Assembly: GCA_937864265.1 (NCBI GenBank)
Contig: CALMIR010000200.1
Span: 26,540 to 90,539, forward strand
Origin: an uncultured Saprospirales bacterium
GTDB lineage: Bacteria > Bacteroidota > Bacteroidia > Chitinophagales > Saprospiraceae
DNA length: 64,000 nt
Direction: 5' to 3'
The notes beneath the pieces were generated by a model that ran no database searches, was not told the origin of the DNA, and was given only the letters and a program-made list of their open reading frames with translations. The translations under genes and the position numbers were made by a program. Each line of letters opens with the position of its first letter. Position 1 is the first letter of the stretch. Positions 15,989 to 25,478 of this stretch are shown here, piece after piece.

Positions 15989-16027
15989 AATGCCGTACCT
16001 ACATGTCTTTTGCAGGTGCGGCATTTT
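15989..16027 (+). terminator. Terminator after the 77-aa gene
   Basis: AATGCCGTACCT and AGGTGCGGCATT (one mismatch) form a 12-bp stem around a 13-nt loop, followed by TTTT with the last T residues shared by stem and tail. Confidence 0.7.
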
Positions 16028-16053
16028 ACATTTTAATATTTTATAGATATGAG

Positions 16054-16107
16054 TTTTTTCCGAATTATTTCCGGCTTTTTCGGATGAAAGCTGAAAAAAT
16101 TCGGATC
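16054..16107. promoter_or_regulatory. Palindromic enhancer-like cluster 4
   Basis: TTTTTTCCGAATTATTTCCGG, then TTTTTCGGATG and AAAAAATTCGGAT, give four copies of the CCGAA/TTCGG word. The cluster lies about 110-165 bp upstream of the perfect sigma-54 promoter at 16218. Confidence 0.5.
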
Positions 16108-16217
16108 GCAGAAGCATTATCCATTAGAAAGCTAACTCAAATGTAGAAACTTAATATGTTGATTTACAAATTATTGGATAGGATTCAGGCGGGATATTGG
16201 GCATGAACAGCCTGTTA

Positions 16218-16233
16218 TGGCACAAGCCTTGCA
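16218..16233 (+). promoter_or_regulatory. Consensus sigma-54 promoter
   Basis: TGGCACAAGCCTTGCA is a full match to TGGCAC-N5-TTGCA, with GG and GC separated by exactly ten bases. Transcription would begin near 16245 and run into the SPOR protein gene at 16422. This is the strongest evidence that the adjacent NtrC-type regulator acts locally. Confidence 0.85.
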
Positions 16234-16258
16234 CTTCTGTACAATAAAGCCGTTAAGC

Positions 16259-16411
16259 ATGAAAAAAGACTTGACACCAAAACATCCGGGCCAAACCAAA
16301 TACCACAGGGGGATGATCCGCTGTGCCACCCGGGTGGCCTTTGTATTCCTGACAAATGTCAATCAATCCCCCCAAGAAAACATATCACATGATTCTCTTT
16401 TAAAAATTTAA
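16259..16411 (+). CDS. Possible short leader peptide (50 codons)
   Basis: An ATG reading frame (MKKDLTPKHPGQTKY...) lies entirely within the predicted sigma-54 leader and ends 10 bp before the SPOR gene. It is basic, with one weakly hydrophobic stretch. It contains a GCCACCCGGGTGGC palindrome at DNA level (16325-16338). No family is recognised, and it may be chance. Confidence 0.25.
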   Translation: MKKDLTPKHPGQTKYHRGMIRCATRVAFVFLTNVNQSPQENISHDSLLKI

Positions 16412-16421
16412 AATACAAACA

Positions 16422-17231
16422 ATGGAAAACATGAATTTAGATTTGATTAAAATACTGATCGGCGTTGGCATCGGTATTGTGATTGTAATTGCTATTGTAA
16501 AAGCAGTGACCCCTCGCATGGGAATGGGCGGCATGGGCATGATGCAAGGCATGCCTATGCAGGGCGGCTTTCAAAATAGTCATTATCAACGACAAAGCAG
16601 CGGCGGGTTTATGGCCGTGACGACACTGGCTTTCATGTTTTTGGTGCTGTTCGGCATTTTCTATGTCAGTCAACAGCTGAATGAAAAGCCGGATACTGAC
16701 TGGTATAGCTACGAAGACGAGAAATGGCAGCTCAACAGCCCACCTAATGAAGATACCTATGAATACGAAGAAGAGCCAGAGGTGTCACCTCCAGAGTCCT
16801 TGCCCCCCCAAGAGCGGGTGCCTGAAAGTGAGTACGATCTGAATGTGCCAGAAGCACCGGAGGAAGTTTTCAAGGATTACAACCTCAAAGTAGGCACTCC
16901 TTCTGTAAATGTAAGTCCAAGTGGGCGGCAAGGAAACGTATCTGTGAATGAAGTAGTACCTTACGAAGAAAGCCCGACCATTCCCGGCGAGTTTTACCTT
17001 CAAAAAGCGGCTGCGCCTACGGAGGAGCGCGCTCAGCACGAGATGGAAAAATGGGAAGATCAGTTCCCTGGCAAGGTGCATTTGGGTTACAACAATCAGT
17101 TGGATTCCTATGCTTATAAGGTGTTGATTGGGCCTTTCCGTACTAAAGAAGCGGCACAGCGGGCGGCTGGAGACAGGAAGGCTTATGTCCGCAATCTGGA
17201 TGAAGAAGTGCACCTGGATGTACTTTACTGA
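16422..17231 (+). CDS. Membrane-anchored protein with C-terminal SPOR-like domain (269 aa)
   Basis: Two membrane helices (about 9-28 and 63-83) flank a Gly/Met-rich loop (GMGGMGMMQGMPMQGG). Next comes a Pro/Glu-rich acidic linker (about 90-180). The last 80 residues resemble a SPOR peptidoglycan-binding domain, with the hallmark YKVLIGPFRTKEAAQRAA. SPOR domains bind denuded septal glycan in the envelope, so the protein probably links the inner membrane with the cell wall. It follows the consensus sigma-54 promoter at 16218 and is the clearest candidate output of the neighbouring regulators. A hairpin separates it from the convergent sigma-factor gene. Confidence 0.75.
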   Translation: MENMNLDLIKILIGVGIGIVIVIAIVKAVTPRMGMGGMGMMQGMPMQGGFQNSHYQRQSSGGFMAVTTLAFMFLVLFGIFYVSQQLNEKPDTDWYSYEDEKWQLNSPPNEDTYEYEEEPEVSPPESLPPQERVPESEYDLNVPEAPEEVFKDYNLKVGTPSVNVSPSGRQGNVSVNEVVPYEESPTIPGEFYLQKAAAPTEERAQHEMEKWEDQFPGKVHLGYNNQLDSYAYKVLIGPFRTKEAAQRAAGDRKAYVRNLDEEVHLDVLY

Positions 17232-17251
17232 TTGGGCGCTGGTAAATAAAA

Positions 17252-17287
17252 ATGACTACTAGGAAGATCTTGCTTTCTAGTAGTCAT
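17252..17287. terminator. Hairpin between convergent genes
   Basis: ATGACTACTAG and CTAGTAGTCAT form an 11-bp perfect stem. It lies between the SPOR gene (plus) and the sigma-factor gene (minus). The T-tract is short, so strength is uncertain. Confidence 0.6.
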
Positions 17288-17332
17288 TTGTCGTATAATA
17301 CAAAGCTGCATCGAAGTTCAAAACCGCAGCTA

Positions 17333-17881
17333 CTATCTATCTTCTGCCAGCTCTTCCAGGGAATACAAGTTGGGATACTGCTGCCCAATTTTTTCTTTTA
17401 ATTCCTTGCGGGCAAAGAATATTCGGCTCTTCACCGTGCCTAAGGGCAAGTCCAATTCATCGGCAATCTCCTGGTATTTGAATCCTTCGTAATGCATGAC
17501 AAAGGGAATCTTAATGCTATCGTCAAGCGATGCAACAAGCCTGCTGAGTTCTTTCATCATGATTTCAGATTGAGCTGAATTGGAAATTATCGTGTTGCCA
17601 GAATTGATGTAGTACAGGTTGTCTGTGCTGTCTAATATGGTGTTGGCTTTTGTTTTTTTGCGGTAGTTGTTGATGAAGATGTTCTTCATAATGGTGAAAA
17701 GCCATGCCTTGAAATTGGTGCCTGGGCGAAACTTGTCGCGGTTGGTCAATGCCCGGTAGGCAGTTTCCTGAAACAAGTCCTTGGCATCTTCCACGTTTTT
17801 GGTCAAATTATAGGCAAACGCATTGAGCAAGGCTGACATTTGATCGAATCGGCTGTGAAATTCTATACTGGACATGGTCAA
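17333..17881 (-). CDS. RNA polymerase ECF-type sigma factor
   Basis: The 182-aa protein has region 2 (AFAYNLTKNVEDAKDLFQETAYRAL, with FKAWLFTIMKNIFINNYRK in 2.4) and region 4 (FVMHYEGFKYQEIADELDLPLGTVKSRIFFARKEL). It is the RpoE-like ECF type common in Bacteroidota. No anti-sigma factor lies beside it, so control may be transcriptional or by a distant partner. It has a good Bacteroidota promoter of its own just upstream. The 375 bp between it and the ABC exporter gene is AT-rich and holds only this promoter. Confidence 0.92.
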   Translation of the reverse strand: MTMSSIEFHSRFDQMSALLNAFAYNLTKNVEDAKDLFQETAYRALTNRDKFRPGTNFKAWLFTIMKNIFINNYRKKTKANTILDSTDNLYYINSGNTIISNSAQSEIMMKELSRLVASLDDSIKIPFVMHYEGFKYQEIADELDLPLGTVKSRIFFARKELKEKIGQQYPNLYSLEELAEDR

Positions 17882-17927
17882 TTATTTTTGTTTAAGTATT
17901 TGAAAACACTTATTTATTTTGTTGAAC

Positions 17928-17959
17928 CAAAGATACAGCATCATTAAACAAATTCCAAA
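17928..17959 (-). promoter_or_regulatory. Bacteroidota-type primary promoter of the ECF sigma gene
   Basis: On the minus strand TTTG (17959-17956), 20 bases, then TATCTTTG (17935-17928) match the -33/-7 consensus TTTG-N20-TAnnTTTG. The start codon at 17881 is about 40 nt downstream of the expected start point. Confidence 0.65.
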
Positions 17960-18256
17960 TTTTAGAATCATATTTTCTCCCTTTTTGTCTTATTTTATGC
18001 AATTCTATGTGGCTTTGTGTTTTAATGCGTTGTTTTTTAGTGTGTTATAAAATAAATCAAAGTTTTAAATTTATTATGAATTTTTCAGAAAAAAATGAAA
18101 ATTTGATTATTTATAAGATTTGGCATGCCTGATTTCATACTTTTGTTGCACAAATCAGTTTAGAATCACTGGGAATGCCCGGGATCAACTTCTAAAAAAG
18201 AGGAATTTGTTGAACCAACAAACAGCCCAATAAGATAAGAATGAGCTAGGAAAAAT

Positions 18257-20104
18257 CTATTGCTTAAATGCTTGGAGGGAAACCAAGTTGTAGTATGCTC
18301 CTCCTATTTGCTGCAAAAGGCTTTGATGGGTGCCTTGTTCGACAATTGCTCCATTTTTGAGTACCACAATCTGGTCGGCGTGCTGGATGGTGGCTAGGCG
18401 GTGGGCGATCACGATGGAGGTCCGGTTTTTCATCAGCGCATTCAATGCAGCTTGAACCAGTTTTTCGGATTCGGCATCCAAAGCGGATGTGGCTTCATCT
18501 AATATCAAAATAGGCGGATTTTTCAAAATTGCCCTGGCAATCGTAATCCGCTGGCGTTGGCCGCCACTCAGTTTATTACCCCGATCGCCGATATTCGTTT
18601 GATACCCTTTTTCGCTCGCCATAATGAATTCATGGGCATTGGCAATACGGGCGGCCTGTTCTACCGCCTCTGGTGTAATACCTTCCATACCAAAAACGAT
18701 GTTGTTATAAATGGTGTCGTTGAACAGAATAGCCTCTTGCGATACAATGCCCATCAGGTGTCGCAATTGACGAATAGGGTATTGCCGAATATCCATACCG
18801 TCCAGATAGATGCCTCCTGCGCTGACCTCGTAAAATCGCGGCAGCAAATCAACAAGAGTGGATTTGCCGGCGCCGGAGGCCCCCACTAAGGCAATGAGTT
18901 GGCCTTTGGGAATCACCAAGTTGATGTCTTTGAGTACGGGGCCTTCTATTTCATTGTATGTAAAAGATACTTGCTTGAACTCAATGCTGTGTTGAAAAGC
19001 GGGCAATGGAATGGTATTAGGGGCGTCGGTAATGGGGTTTTTAGCGTCCAGAATGTGCTCCACCCGGCGCATAGCTCCGATGCCTTTCTGGATGTTGTAA
19101 ACGGACTTCGATAAAGATTTGGCCGGGTCGATGACATTGTAAAATGCAAAAATAAAAGTGAGAAAAGTTTCGGCATCTAGGGTTGCGCTGAATACTTGCC
19201 GCGACCCGTACCAAAGCAGTACGGCTACCGTTGCGATGCCGAGAAACTCCGATAGGGGAGAGGACAAGTCCCGCCGCCACAACAAACGAGTCAGTTGGTG
19301 GCGGTAATGATTGTTTTCCAGCCCAAACTTTTCCTGCTGGTAATTTTCCGCGTTAAAGCCTTTGATGATGCGCAGCCCTCCTAAGGCTTCTTCTACGATA
19401 GAGACAATAGTGCCGAGGCTGTTTTGCACGGCGGAAGAACTGCGTTTCAAGCTCCGGCCAATACCGCCAATGACCACTGCCGTAAAAAGGATGAGTATGA
19501 ACACAAACACGGTGAGCGAAGGGCTGATATAAAGCATAAATGCCAATGCGCCGATGATGATCAAGGGTTCCCGAAAAATGGCCTCCAGCACATTTAGGAT
19601 ACTCCACTCCACCTCCTGTACATCGGCGGTGATTCGAGAAAGCAGATCCCCTTTCTTTTCTTCTGAAAAATAGGCCAGCGGCAGGCTCAACACCTGGTCG
19701 AACAACTGGGCGCGCAAGTCGCGAATGATGCCGTTCCGCACCGGAGCCATGAAAAACAAGGAGAGGTAGCGAAATAGGTTTTTTAAAAAAAAGACGCCCA
19801 ATATGCTGGAACAAACAAAAAGTAAGGCGGCCTCCTTGCCGGATTCTACGATATAACTGCTCAGGAGGTAGTTGAAATACTGGGTAGCCCCCTCAACGCT
19901 TAAAACCGATTCCGGCGATTGGAGCACGGGCTCTCGTCGGTCAAAAAGAATTTCCAAAAAAGGGATCAGCAAAGGAATGCTCAAGGCGGTGAAAACAGCC
20001 GTTAGTATATTGCTGATAATATTGAGGGCCACCAGGCTTTTGTAATTGCGCATGTAACCCAACAAGCGCCAGAAGCTATTCTGTTTCACCGGAGCATCAG
20101 TCAT
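18257..20104 (-). CDS. MsbA-like ABC exporter (half-transporter)
   Basis: The 615-aa protein has an N-terminal six-helix ABC exporter membrane domain (about 1-335) and a C-terminal ATPase. The ATPase shows Walker A GASGAGKS, signature LSGGQRQRI, Walker [13 protein letters not shown] and an H-loop (IVIAHRL). Homodimeric members flip lipid A precursors or other lipids across the inner membrane. The exact substrate is not readable here. Its start overlaps the end of accC by 8 bp, so it is co-transcribed with the fatty-acid genes, which fits a lipid substrate. Confidence 0.88.
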   Translation of the reverse strand: MTDAPVKQNSFWRLLGYMRNYKSLVALNIISNILTAVFTALSIPLLIPFLEILFDRREPVLQSPESVLSVEGATQYFNYLLSSYIVESGKEAALLFVCSSILGVFFLKNLFRYLSLFFMAPVRNGIIRDLRAQLFDQVLSLPLAYFSEEKKGDLLSRITADVQEVEWSILNVLEAIFREPLIIIGALAFMLYISPSLTVFVFILILFTAVVIGGIGRSLKRSSSAVQNSLGTIVSIVEEALGGLRIIKGFNAENYQQEKFGLENNHYRHQLTRLLWRRDLSSPLSEFLGIATVAVLLWYGSRQVFSATLDAETFLTFIFAFYNVIDPAKSLSKSVYNIQKGIGAMRRVEHILDAKNPITDAPNTIPLPAFQHSIEFKQVSFTYNEIEGPVLKDINLVIPKGQLIALVGASGAGKSTLVDLLPRFYEVSAGGIYLDGMDIRQYPIRQLRHLMGIVSQEAILFNDTIYNNIVFGMEGITPEAVEQAARIANAHEFIMASEKGYQTNIGDRGNKLSGGQRQRITIARAILKNPPILILDEATSALDAESEKLVQAALNALMKNRTSIVIAHRLATIQHADQIVVLKNGAIVEQGTHQSLLQQIGGAYYNLVSLQAFKQ

Positions 20105-21440
20105 CCGTCATTTTGAAATCGTTGAGGAAACCAGTATGGTAGTCCCCTTTTCTGAACTTTTCGTTGCGCATTAAGCGCTGGTGGAAAGGAACGGTAGTTT
20201 TTACGCCTTCGATGATGAATTCGTCCAATGCCCTTTCCATTTTGGTGATGCATTCTTCGCGGGTACGTGCCCGACAAATGAGCTTGGCGATCATGGAGTC
20301 GTAATAGGGTGGAATCGTATAGCCTGCGTAAACGTGCGTGTCCACCCTTACCCCATGCCCCTTAGAGCTATGAAAAGAAGCTATTTTGCCCGGGCTCGGA
20401 CGGAAGCCGTTGTACACATCTTCGGCATTGATCCGGCACTCAATAGCATGGGCGTTCGGGAAGTAATTGATGCCAGAGATGGTATCACCTGCGGCAATTT
20501 TAATTTGTTCTTTGATCAGGTCGTGGTCAATGACTTCTTCCGTGACCGGGTGCTCTACCTGGATACGGGTGTTCATTTCCATGAAGTAAAAGTTGCGGTA
20601 TTTGTCCACCAAAAACTCGATGGTGCCGACGCCTTCGTAGTTGATGCATTCGCCGGCCAATACGGCGGCAGCGCCCATCTTTTCGCGCAATTCAGGCGTC
20701 ATAAAAGGCGATGGGCATTCTTCGACCAGTTTTTGATGGCGGCGCTGGATGGAGCAATCCCTTTCCGACAGGTGAACGACTTTCCCTTTTTGGTCGCCAG
20801 CAATTTGGAACTCGATGTGCCGGGGCTCTTCGATGAATTTTTCCACATAGATACCATCGTTGCCAAAAGAAGCCTTGGCTTCTTTGCGCGCCATTTCCCA
20901 AGCTGGCTCAAAGTCTTTTTCACCCCATACAATGCGCATGCCCTTGCCACCGCCACCTGCCGTAGCTTTGATGATAACCGGATAGCCGATTTCGGCAGCA
21001 ATTTTTAAGCCCTGCTTGACATCGCGTATTAGCCCTTCTGAGCCAGGTATGACAGGCACACCGGCTTTGATCATGGTCTCTTTTGCGGTGATTTTATCGC
21101 CCATCTTTCTGATTTGGGTAGGCGTGGGGCCAATGAATTTGATGCCGTATTCGGTACATATTTCTGCAAAGTCTGCATTTTCGGCTAAAAATCCATAGCC
21201 GGGATGCACCGCATCAGCATTGGTGATTTCTACCGCTGCCATGATACGGGGTATGCTCAGATAAGACTCAGAAGATTGAGGCGGACCAATGCATACTGCT
21301 TCATCGGCAAAGCGCACATGCAGGCTTTCGCGGTCGGCAGTGGAATAAACGGCCACCGTTTTGATGCCCATTTCCCGACAGGTTCGAATAATGCGCAGCG
21401 CTATTTCGCCCCGATTGGCGATGAGTATTTTATTAAACAT
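20097..21440 (-). CDS. accC: Acetyl-CoA carboxylase biotin carboxylase subunit
   Basis: The 447-aa protein is full length. It starts [19 protein letters not shown] and has the ATP-grasp glycine loop [23 protein letters not shown], and the catalytic region [13 protein letters not shown]. It carboxylates biotin on AccB with ATP and bicarbonate, the first step of malonyl-CoA synthesis. It lies 42 bp after accB in the run fabH-efp-accB-accC-exporter. Confidence 0.97.
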   Translation of the reverse strand: MFNKILIANRGEIALRIIRTCREMGIKTVAVYSTADRESLHVRFADEAVCIGPPQSSESYLSIPRIMAAVEITNADAVHPGYGFLAENADFAEICTEYGIKFIGPTPTQIRKMGDKITAKETMIKAGVPVIPGSEGLIRDVKQGLKIAAEIGYPVIIKATAGGGGKGMRIVWGEKDFEPAWEMARKEAKASFGNDGIYVEKFIEEPRHIEFQIAGDQKGKVVHLSERDCSIQRRHQKLVEECPSPFMTPELREKMGAAAVLAGECINYEGVGTIEFLVDKYRNFYFMEMNTRIQVEHPVTEEVIDHDLIKEQIKIAAGDTISGINYFPNAHAIECRINAEDVYNGFRPSPGKIASFHSSKGHGVRVDTHVYAGYTIPPYYDSMIAKLICRARTREECITKMERALDEFIIEGVKTTVPFHQRLMRNEKFRKGDYHTGFLNDFKMTDD

Positions 21441-21482
21441 AGGATTTCTCTTGGATTAGAAATCGGCAAAATGCCCAAGTCT

Positions 21483-22007
21483 TTAGCCCTTCGGGTCAAT
21501 TAAAAACAACACCTGATCGTACTCGACGGGTTGAGCGTCTTCTGTGACTACCTTCACCACTTTTCCGCTCACTTCCGATTCGATTTCGTTGAATAATTTC
21601 ATGGCTTCAACGATACAAACGACTTGCCCAGCTTCAACGGTATCGCCCACTTTGATATAGGGGGGCTTTTCCGGTGAGGGCGAGCGGTAAAAAGTACCGA
21701 TCATAGGCGACTTGATGGCAATGTACTGCGATTCATCTTCACTTGATGCAGCGGCGGGGGCTTCTACCTCTGGTGAAGCCGGTGCCTTGTGTACTGGCGC
21801 AGAAGCCGGAGAAACCGGTGTCGAAACCGTAGCCGGCAGCACTGGAGCTTGGGCTATAGGCAGCGCCTGAGGCAAGGCTTGAACTTTGCCTTTCTCATAT
21901 TTATCCGTTCTCAAGGTGATTTCAAAATCGCCTTGTTTCATCTTAAACTCCGTCAAATTGGACTTGCCAACAAGCCGGATAAGCTCCTGGATTTCTTTAA
22001 AAGTCAT
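21483..22007 (-). CDS. accB: Biotin carboxyl carrier protein of acetyl-CoA carboxylase
   Basis: The 174-aa protein has an N-terminal helical part, a Pro/Ala-rich flexible linker (about 45-95) and a C-terminal biotinyl domain with VEAMKLFNEIES. The Lys of EAMK is the biotin site. Leu-Phe replaces the more common Met after Lys, a frequent variant in this phylum. It starts 5 bp after efp and precedes accC. Confidence 0.96.
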   Translation of the reverse strand: MTFKEIQELIRLVGKSNLTEFKMKQGDFEITLRTDKYEKGKVQALPQALPIAQAPVLPATVSTPVSPASAPVHKAPASPEVEAPAAASSEDESQYIAIKSPMIGTFYRSPSPEKPPYIKVGDTVEAGQVVCIVEAMKLFNEIESEVSGKVVKVVTEDAQPVEYDQVLFLIDPKG

Positions 22008-22012
22008 AGGTG

Positions 22013-22579
22013 TTATGATTTTACACGTTCCATATAAGCCCCTGTGCTGGTCTCTACTTTGACTTTATCCCCTACGTTGACAAACAAAGGCACTTTGATT
22101 TCGGCGCCTGTTTCAACTTTAGCTGGTTTTAAAGTATTGGTAGCGGTATCGCCTTTCAAGCCAGGTTCAGTATAAGTTACTTCCAAAATAAGGTACTGGG
22201 GCATTTCCATGGTCAAAGGGGTGTTCTCTTGCGCATGGAAAAGCACGTCCACCTCCATGCTTTCTTTCATAAGACCCGGATTTTCAATGAGGTCTGATGG
22301 TAAAGCTACCTGATCATAGGTATCGTTGTCCATGAAGTGGTAGCCCATTTCGTCGTTATAAAGATATTGAAATTTCCGACGTTCTACCCTTACTTCGTTG
22401 ATTTTATGTCCGGCAGGGAAAGTATTTTCTATTACCCGGCCACTTTTCATGCTTTTCAGCTTGGTACGCACGAAAGCGTTGCCCTTTCCTGGCTTTACAT
22501 GCAAAAATTCTACAACAGAATAAATCTCCCCGTTGTAATCAATACACATGCCATTACGAATATCAGAAGTTGAAGCCAT
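22013..22579 (-). CDS. efp: Translation elongation factor P
   Basis: The 188-aa protein begins MASTSDIRNGMCIDYNGEIY and has KOW-like and OB domains. The tip loop HVKPGKGNAFVRTK carries the Lys that in other bacteria is beta-lysylated (no modification enzyme is in this window). It relieves ribosome stalling at polyproline. It is close to accB downstream (5 bp gap) and has a -7 box upstream at 22619. Confidence 0.97.
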   Translation of the reverse strand: MASTSDIRNGMCIDYNGEIYSVVEFLHVKPGKGNAFVRTKLKSMKSGRVIENTFPAGHKINEVRVERRKFQYLYNDEMGYHFMDNDTYDQVALPSDLIENPGLMKESMEVDVLFHAQENTPLTMEMPQYLILEVTYTEPGLKGDTATNTLKPAKVETGAEIKVPLFVNVGDKVKVETSTGAYMERVKS

Positions 22580-22618
22580 AATAAATGATCAAATTTTACA
22601 AATTTTACAAAAACGGCG

Positions 22619-22626
22619 CAAAGATA
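22619..22626 (-). promoter_or_regulatory. -7 box upstream of efp
   Basis: The minus strand reads TATCTTTG, a full TAnnTTTG match 40 bp before the efp start. No well-placed -33 TTTG is seen. Confidence 0.45.
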
Positions 22627-22706
22627 ATTAAAAGTTTCAAGTTTAAGGCTGGGCTAAGGCCAAGCTTAGTTTCAAGTTTCAGGGGTACGATGCCCACACT
22701 CACGCT

Positions 22707-22737
22707 CTCACCCTCACCCTCACCCTCACCCTCACCC
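22707..22737 (-). repeat. GGGTGA hexamer repeat directly after fabH
   Basis: Five perfect GGGTGA units plus G on the fabH sense strand begin 7 nt after the stop codon. Four or more GGG runs with 3-nt spacers could form a G-quadruplex in the transcript. The same array, in the same orientation, follows the gene ending at 49216. Just beyond it (about 22633-22680) is a member of the scattered GCTAAGGC/GTTTCAAG repeat family. Confidence 0.85.
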
Positions 22738-22743
22738 AATTTC

Positions 22744-23733
22744 TCAATACGCCCACTTCACATAAATCGCGCCCCACGTAAAGCCCCCGCCGAAGGCCGT
22801 TAAAATAATATTGTCCCCTTTTTTCAGTTGGGGCTCCCATTCCCACAGGCAAAGCGGGATGGTTGCCGCTGTCGTATTGCCATACTTGTGGATATTGATC
22901 ATGACCTTTTCCATGGGGAATTCCGCCATTTTAGACACCGTTTCGATAATGCGCATATTGGCCTGATGGGGAACCAACCAGCTCACATCATCGGCGCTTA
23001 GATGGTTTCTTTGCATCACTTGCATCACCACATCAGACATGCCAGATACGGCCGCACGAAAAACCGGTTTGCCATTTTGATACACAAAATGTTCGCGGTT
23101 ATTGACGGTATCCAGGGTAGCCGGATAGCGGGAGCCTCCTGCCTTTTGAAACAAATAAGCCTGACCAGCACCATCGCTTTTCAGCAAAGAGTCGATCATC
23201 CCGTGGCCGGTATCATCGGGTTCAAGCAGTACAGCACCGGCACCGTCGCCAAAAAGTACACAAGTTGTGCGATCGGTATAGTCAATAATGGATGACATTT
23301 TATCGGCGCCTATCACGATTACTTTTTTGTGGGCACCCGATTCGATGAAGCGCGCCCCAGTCGTCAGGGCGTACAAGAACCCCGAGCAGGCAGCGTTCAA
23401 ATCGAAGCCAAAAGCGGCCTTCATGCCCACCTCATCGCATATCAAATTGGCCGTATCCGGAAACTGGTAATCGCCCGTAACGGTAGCGCAAATCACCACT
23501 TCAATGTCCATCGGATCGGTATTGGTTTTCTCCAACAAACCCCGAACGGCCTCCACGCCCATAGCAGATGTGCCTTTGCCCTCTCCTTTTAAAATATGGC
23601 GTTCCTTAATTCCGGTGCGGGTAGTGATCCACTCATCGGTGGTTTCCACTATGCTTTCCAATTCCTTATTGCTCAGGATATAATCTGGCACATAGGCGTT
23701 TATACCAGTTATTGCAGCTCTAATTTGTGACAT
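22744..23733 (-). CDS. fabH: Beta-ketoacyl-ACP synthase III
   Basis: The 329-aa protein has the catalytic Cys in NAACSGFLYAL, His in WLVPHQANMRI and Asn in KYGNTTAATIPL. It condenses acetyl-CoA with malonyl-ACP to start fatty-acid synthesis. It heads a minus-strand group with efp, accB and accC. The 164-bp gap to efp contains the hexamer repeat, so efp may have its own promoter. Confidence 0.96.
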   Translation of the reverse strand: MSQIRAAITGINAYVPDYILSNKELESIVETTDEWITTRTGIKERHILKGEGKGTSAMGVEAVRGLLEKTNTDPMDIEVVICATVTGDYQFPDTANLICDEVGMKAAFGFDLNAACSGFLYALTTGARFIESGAHKKVIVIGADKMSSIIDYTDRTTCVLFGDGAGAVLLEPDDTGHGMIDSLLKSDGAGQAYLFQKAGGSRYPATLDTVNNREHFVYQNGKPVFRAAVSGMSDVVMQVMQRNHLSADDVSWLVPHQANMRIIETVSKMAEFPMEKVMINIHKYGNTTAATIPLCLWEWEPQLKKGDNIILTAFGGGFTWGAIYVKWAY

Positions 23734-23792
23734 AATATTGTCTTTTAATGACTAGCCAATAGTTTTTAATCTATTGGAATAAGTTGATGGGT

Positions 23793-25361
23793 TTATTCGG
23801 GATGTAAAGTCGGTTGAGGTTTTTTTTCAGCAATCAGCCAAAGGCCTAGGAACGTCAATAAGCCATTTACGGCTATGATGAGAAATCCAAACTGAAAGCC
23901 CCAAAACCAATTGGCCGAATTAGCATTTAAAATATAGGACAGAATCGGTGCAATCAGGCAGACCAGCCAGGCCCACTTGTCTTTCACTTGGTAGGAGGTC
24001 AAAATGCCAAAGGCAAATAAACCCAAAATGGGGCCATAAGTATAGCCTGCTGCCACAAATAATTGGCTGATCACCGCTGTATTATTAATGGCATTGAAAG
24101 CGATAATGGTGGCAAAAATAACGATAGAAACCCCTATATGCACCATCCGGCGTTGCTTTATTTTTTCCTCTTCGGGTATTTCCTTTTTCTGAAAATCCAG
24201 AAAATCAACGCAAAACGAAGTTGTCAGCGCCGTCAGCGCCGAGTCAGCGCTGGAATAAGCCGCTGCGATCAACCCGATGATAAACAAAATACCCACGCTA
24301 GGCGCCAAGTGTTTCAACGCGATCAAGGGATACAATTGATCCGTTTGTTCCGGAACGCTAACACCTATACTGGCGGCATATAAATAAAGCAAAGCCCCCA
24401 GGGTCAAAAATAGCACATTGACAAACACCAAAACAACACTAAAGGTGTACATGTTTTTCTGGGCATCCCGAATATTTTTGCACGACAGGTTTTTTTGCAT
24501 CATATCCTGATCCAAACCCGTCATAACGATGGTAATCAAAGCGCCGCTGATGAATTGCTTGAAAAAATTGTTGGGATCATTCCAGCCGCCCTTGAAGAAA
24601 AAGACCTGGGAATAATCGCTGGCGCGTATCATGCCAATCATACCGCTAACATTGGTTTCTAATGCCTGACCAATACCAACAATTGTCAACACTACAGCCG
24701 TGATCATGGCAATGGTTTGCAAAGTATCCGTCCACACAATCGTTTTGATACCGCCCTTAAAGGTGTAAACCCAAATGAGCAAGATGGTAATAGCGACTGT
24801 TCCTTCAAAACTGGTGAGTGCTAATGCAATATATTTTAGCAGTTTTATCAAAAAAGAACTTTGAGCCGTGAGGTCGATCATTTCGCCCATCGGGCCAAAA
24901 ACAAAATGGTACAACACCACAGCGACCAAATACAAACGGAAGGAACTGCCGATGACACGAGATAAAAGGAAAAAAGCGGCTCCTGTTTTATAAGAATAAA
25001 AGCCTAGGCGTTCTTCCAGGTAAGTGTAGATGGAGGTGAGATTCAGGCGGTAATACAGCGGCATGAGCACCTGCGCAATGACAATATAGCCCAGCAAGTA
25101 GCCAAAAACCAGTTGCAGGTAGGAAAAGGCTTTGTTGGCGCCATCGGCACCCACCACACCTGGTATGGAAATGAAGGTCACTCCCGAAAGAGAAGCGCCA
25201 ATCATACCAAATGCCACCAGAAACCACGGCGATTTTCGACCCGCAAGGAAAAAATCTTCATTATCTGCGCGCCGACTAGTTAACAGCGAAACCAAGATCA
25301 GTAAGAGGAAATAGGCTGCTATGATTCCAATGATAGTAATGGGTGTCAACTGATTCAGCAT
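23793..25361 (-). CDS. Sodium/solute symporter (SSS family)
   Basis: The 522-aa protein has 13-14 predicted membrane helices and the SSS signature region FGMIGASLSGVTFISIPG near residue 55, plus AAYSSADSALTALTTSF in helix 8 with the Ser/Asp pattern used for sodium binding. The substrate cannot be read from sequence (sugars, sialic acid and others are known for this family). It is preceded by a -7 box at 25416 and appears to be transcribed alone. Confidence 0.9.
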   Translation of the reverse strand: MLNQLTPITIIGIIAAYFLLLILVSLLTSRRADNEDFFLAGRKSPWFLVAFGMIGASLSGVTFISIPGVVGADGANKAFSYLQLVFGYLLGYIVIAQVLMPLYYRLNLTSIYTYLEERLGFYSYKTGAAFFLLSRVIGSSFRLYLVAVVLYHFVFGPMGEMIDLTAQSSFLIKLLKYIALALTSFEGTVAITILLIWVYTFKGGIKTIVWTDTLQTIAMITAVVLTIVGIGQALETNVSGMIGMIRASDYSQVFFFKGGWNDPNNFFKQFISGALITIVMTGLDQDMMQKNLSCKNIRDAQKNMYTFSVVLVFVNVLFLTLGALLYLYAASIGVSVPEQTDQLYPLIALKHLAPSVGILFIIGLIAAAYSSADSALTALTTSFCVDFLDFQKKEIPEEEKIKQRRMVHIGVSIVIFATIIAFNAINNTAVISQLFVAAGYTYGPILGLFAFGILTSYQVKDKWAWLVCLIAPILSYILNANSANWFWGFQFGFLIIAVNGLLTFLGLWLIAEKKPQPTLHPE

Positions 25362-25415
25362 AAATATCCTGCTTGTTGATGACAGGCGTCAGGGTGTTAT
25401 TTGATTTTAGCGGGA

Positions 25416-25423
25416 CAAAGATA
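25416..25423 (-). promoter_or_regulatory. -7 box upstream of the symporter gene
   Basis: The minus strand reads TATCTTTG 55 bp before the start at 25361. This is a full TAnnTTTG match. Confidence 0.45.
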
Positions 25424-25478
25424 GTAAAATTGGCATTACGCGGAAATGCGATTTCAGGCAAGCCGATTAAGCGACCAA

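Noticed and set aside
20181..21008. Plus-strand 275-codon open frame
   Set aside because: Antisense shadow of accC, which is complete and strongly conserved.
22707..22737. Hexamer repeat as a telomere-like chromosome end
   Set aside because: It is internal, short and gene-linked, and recurs after another stop codon at 49221.
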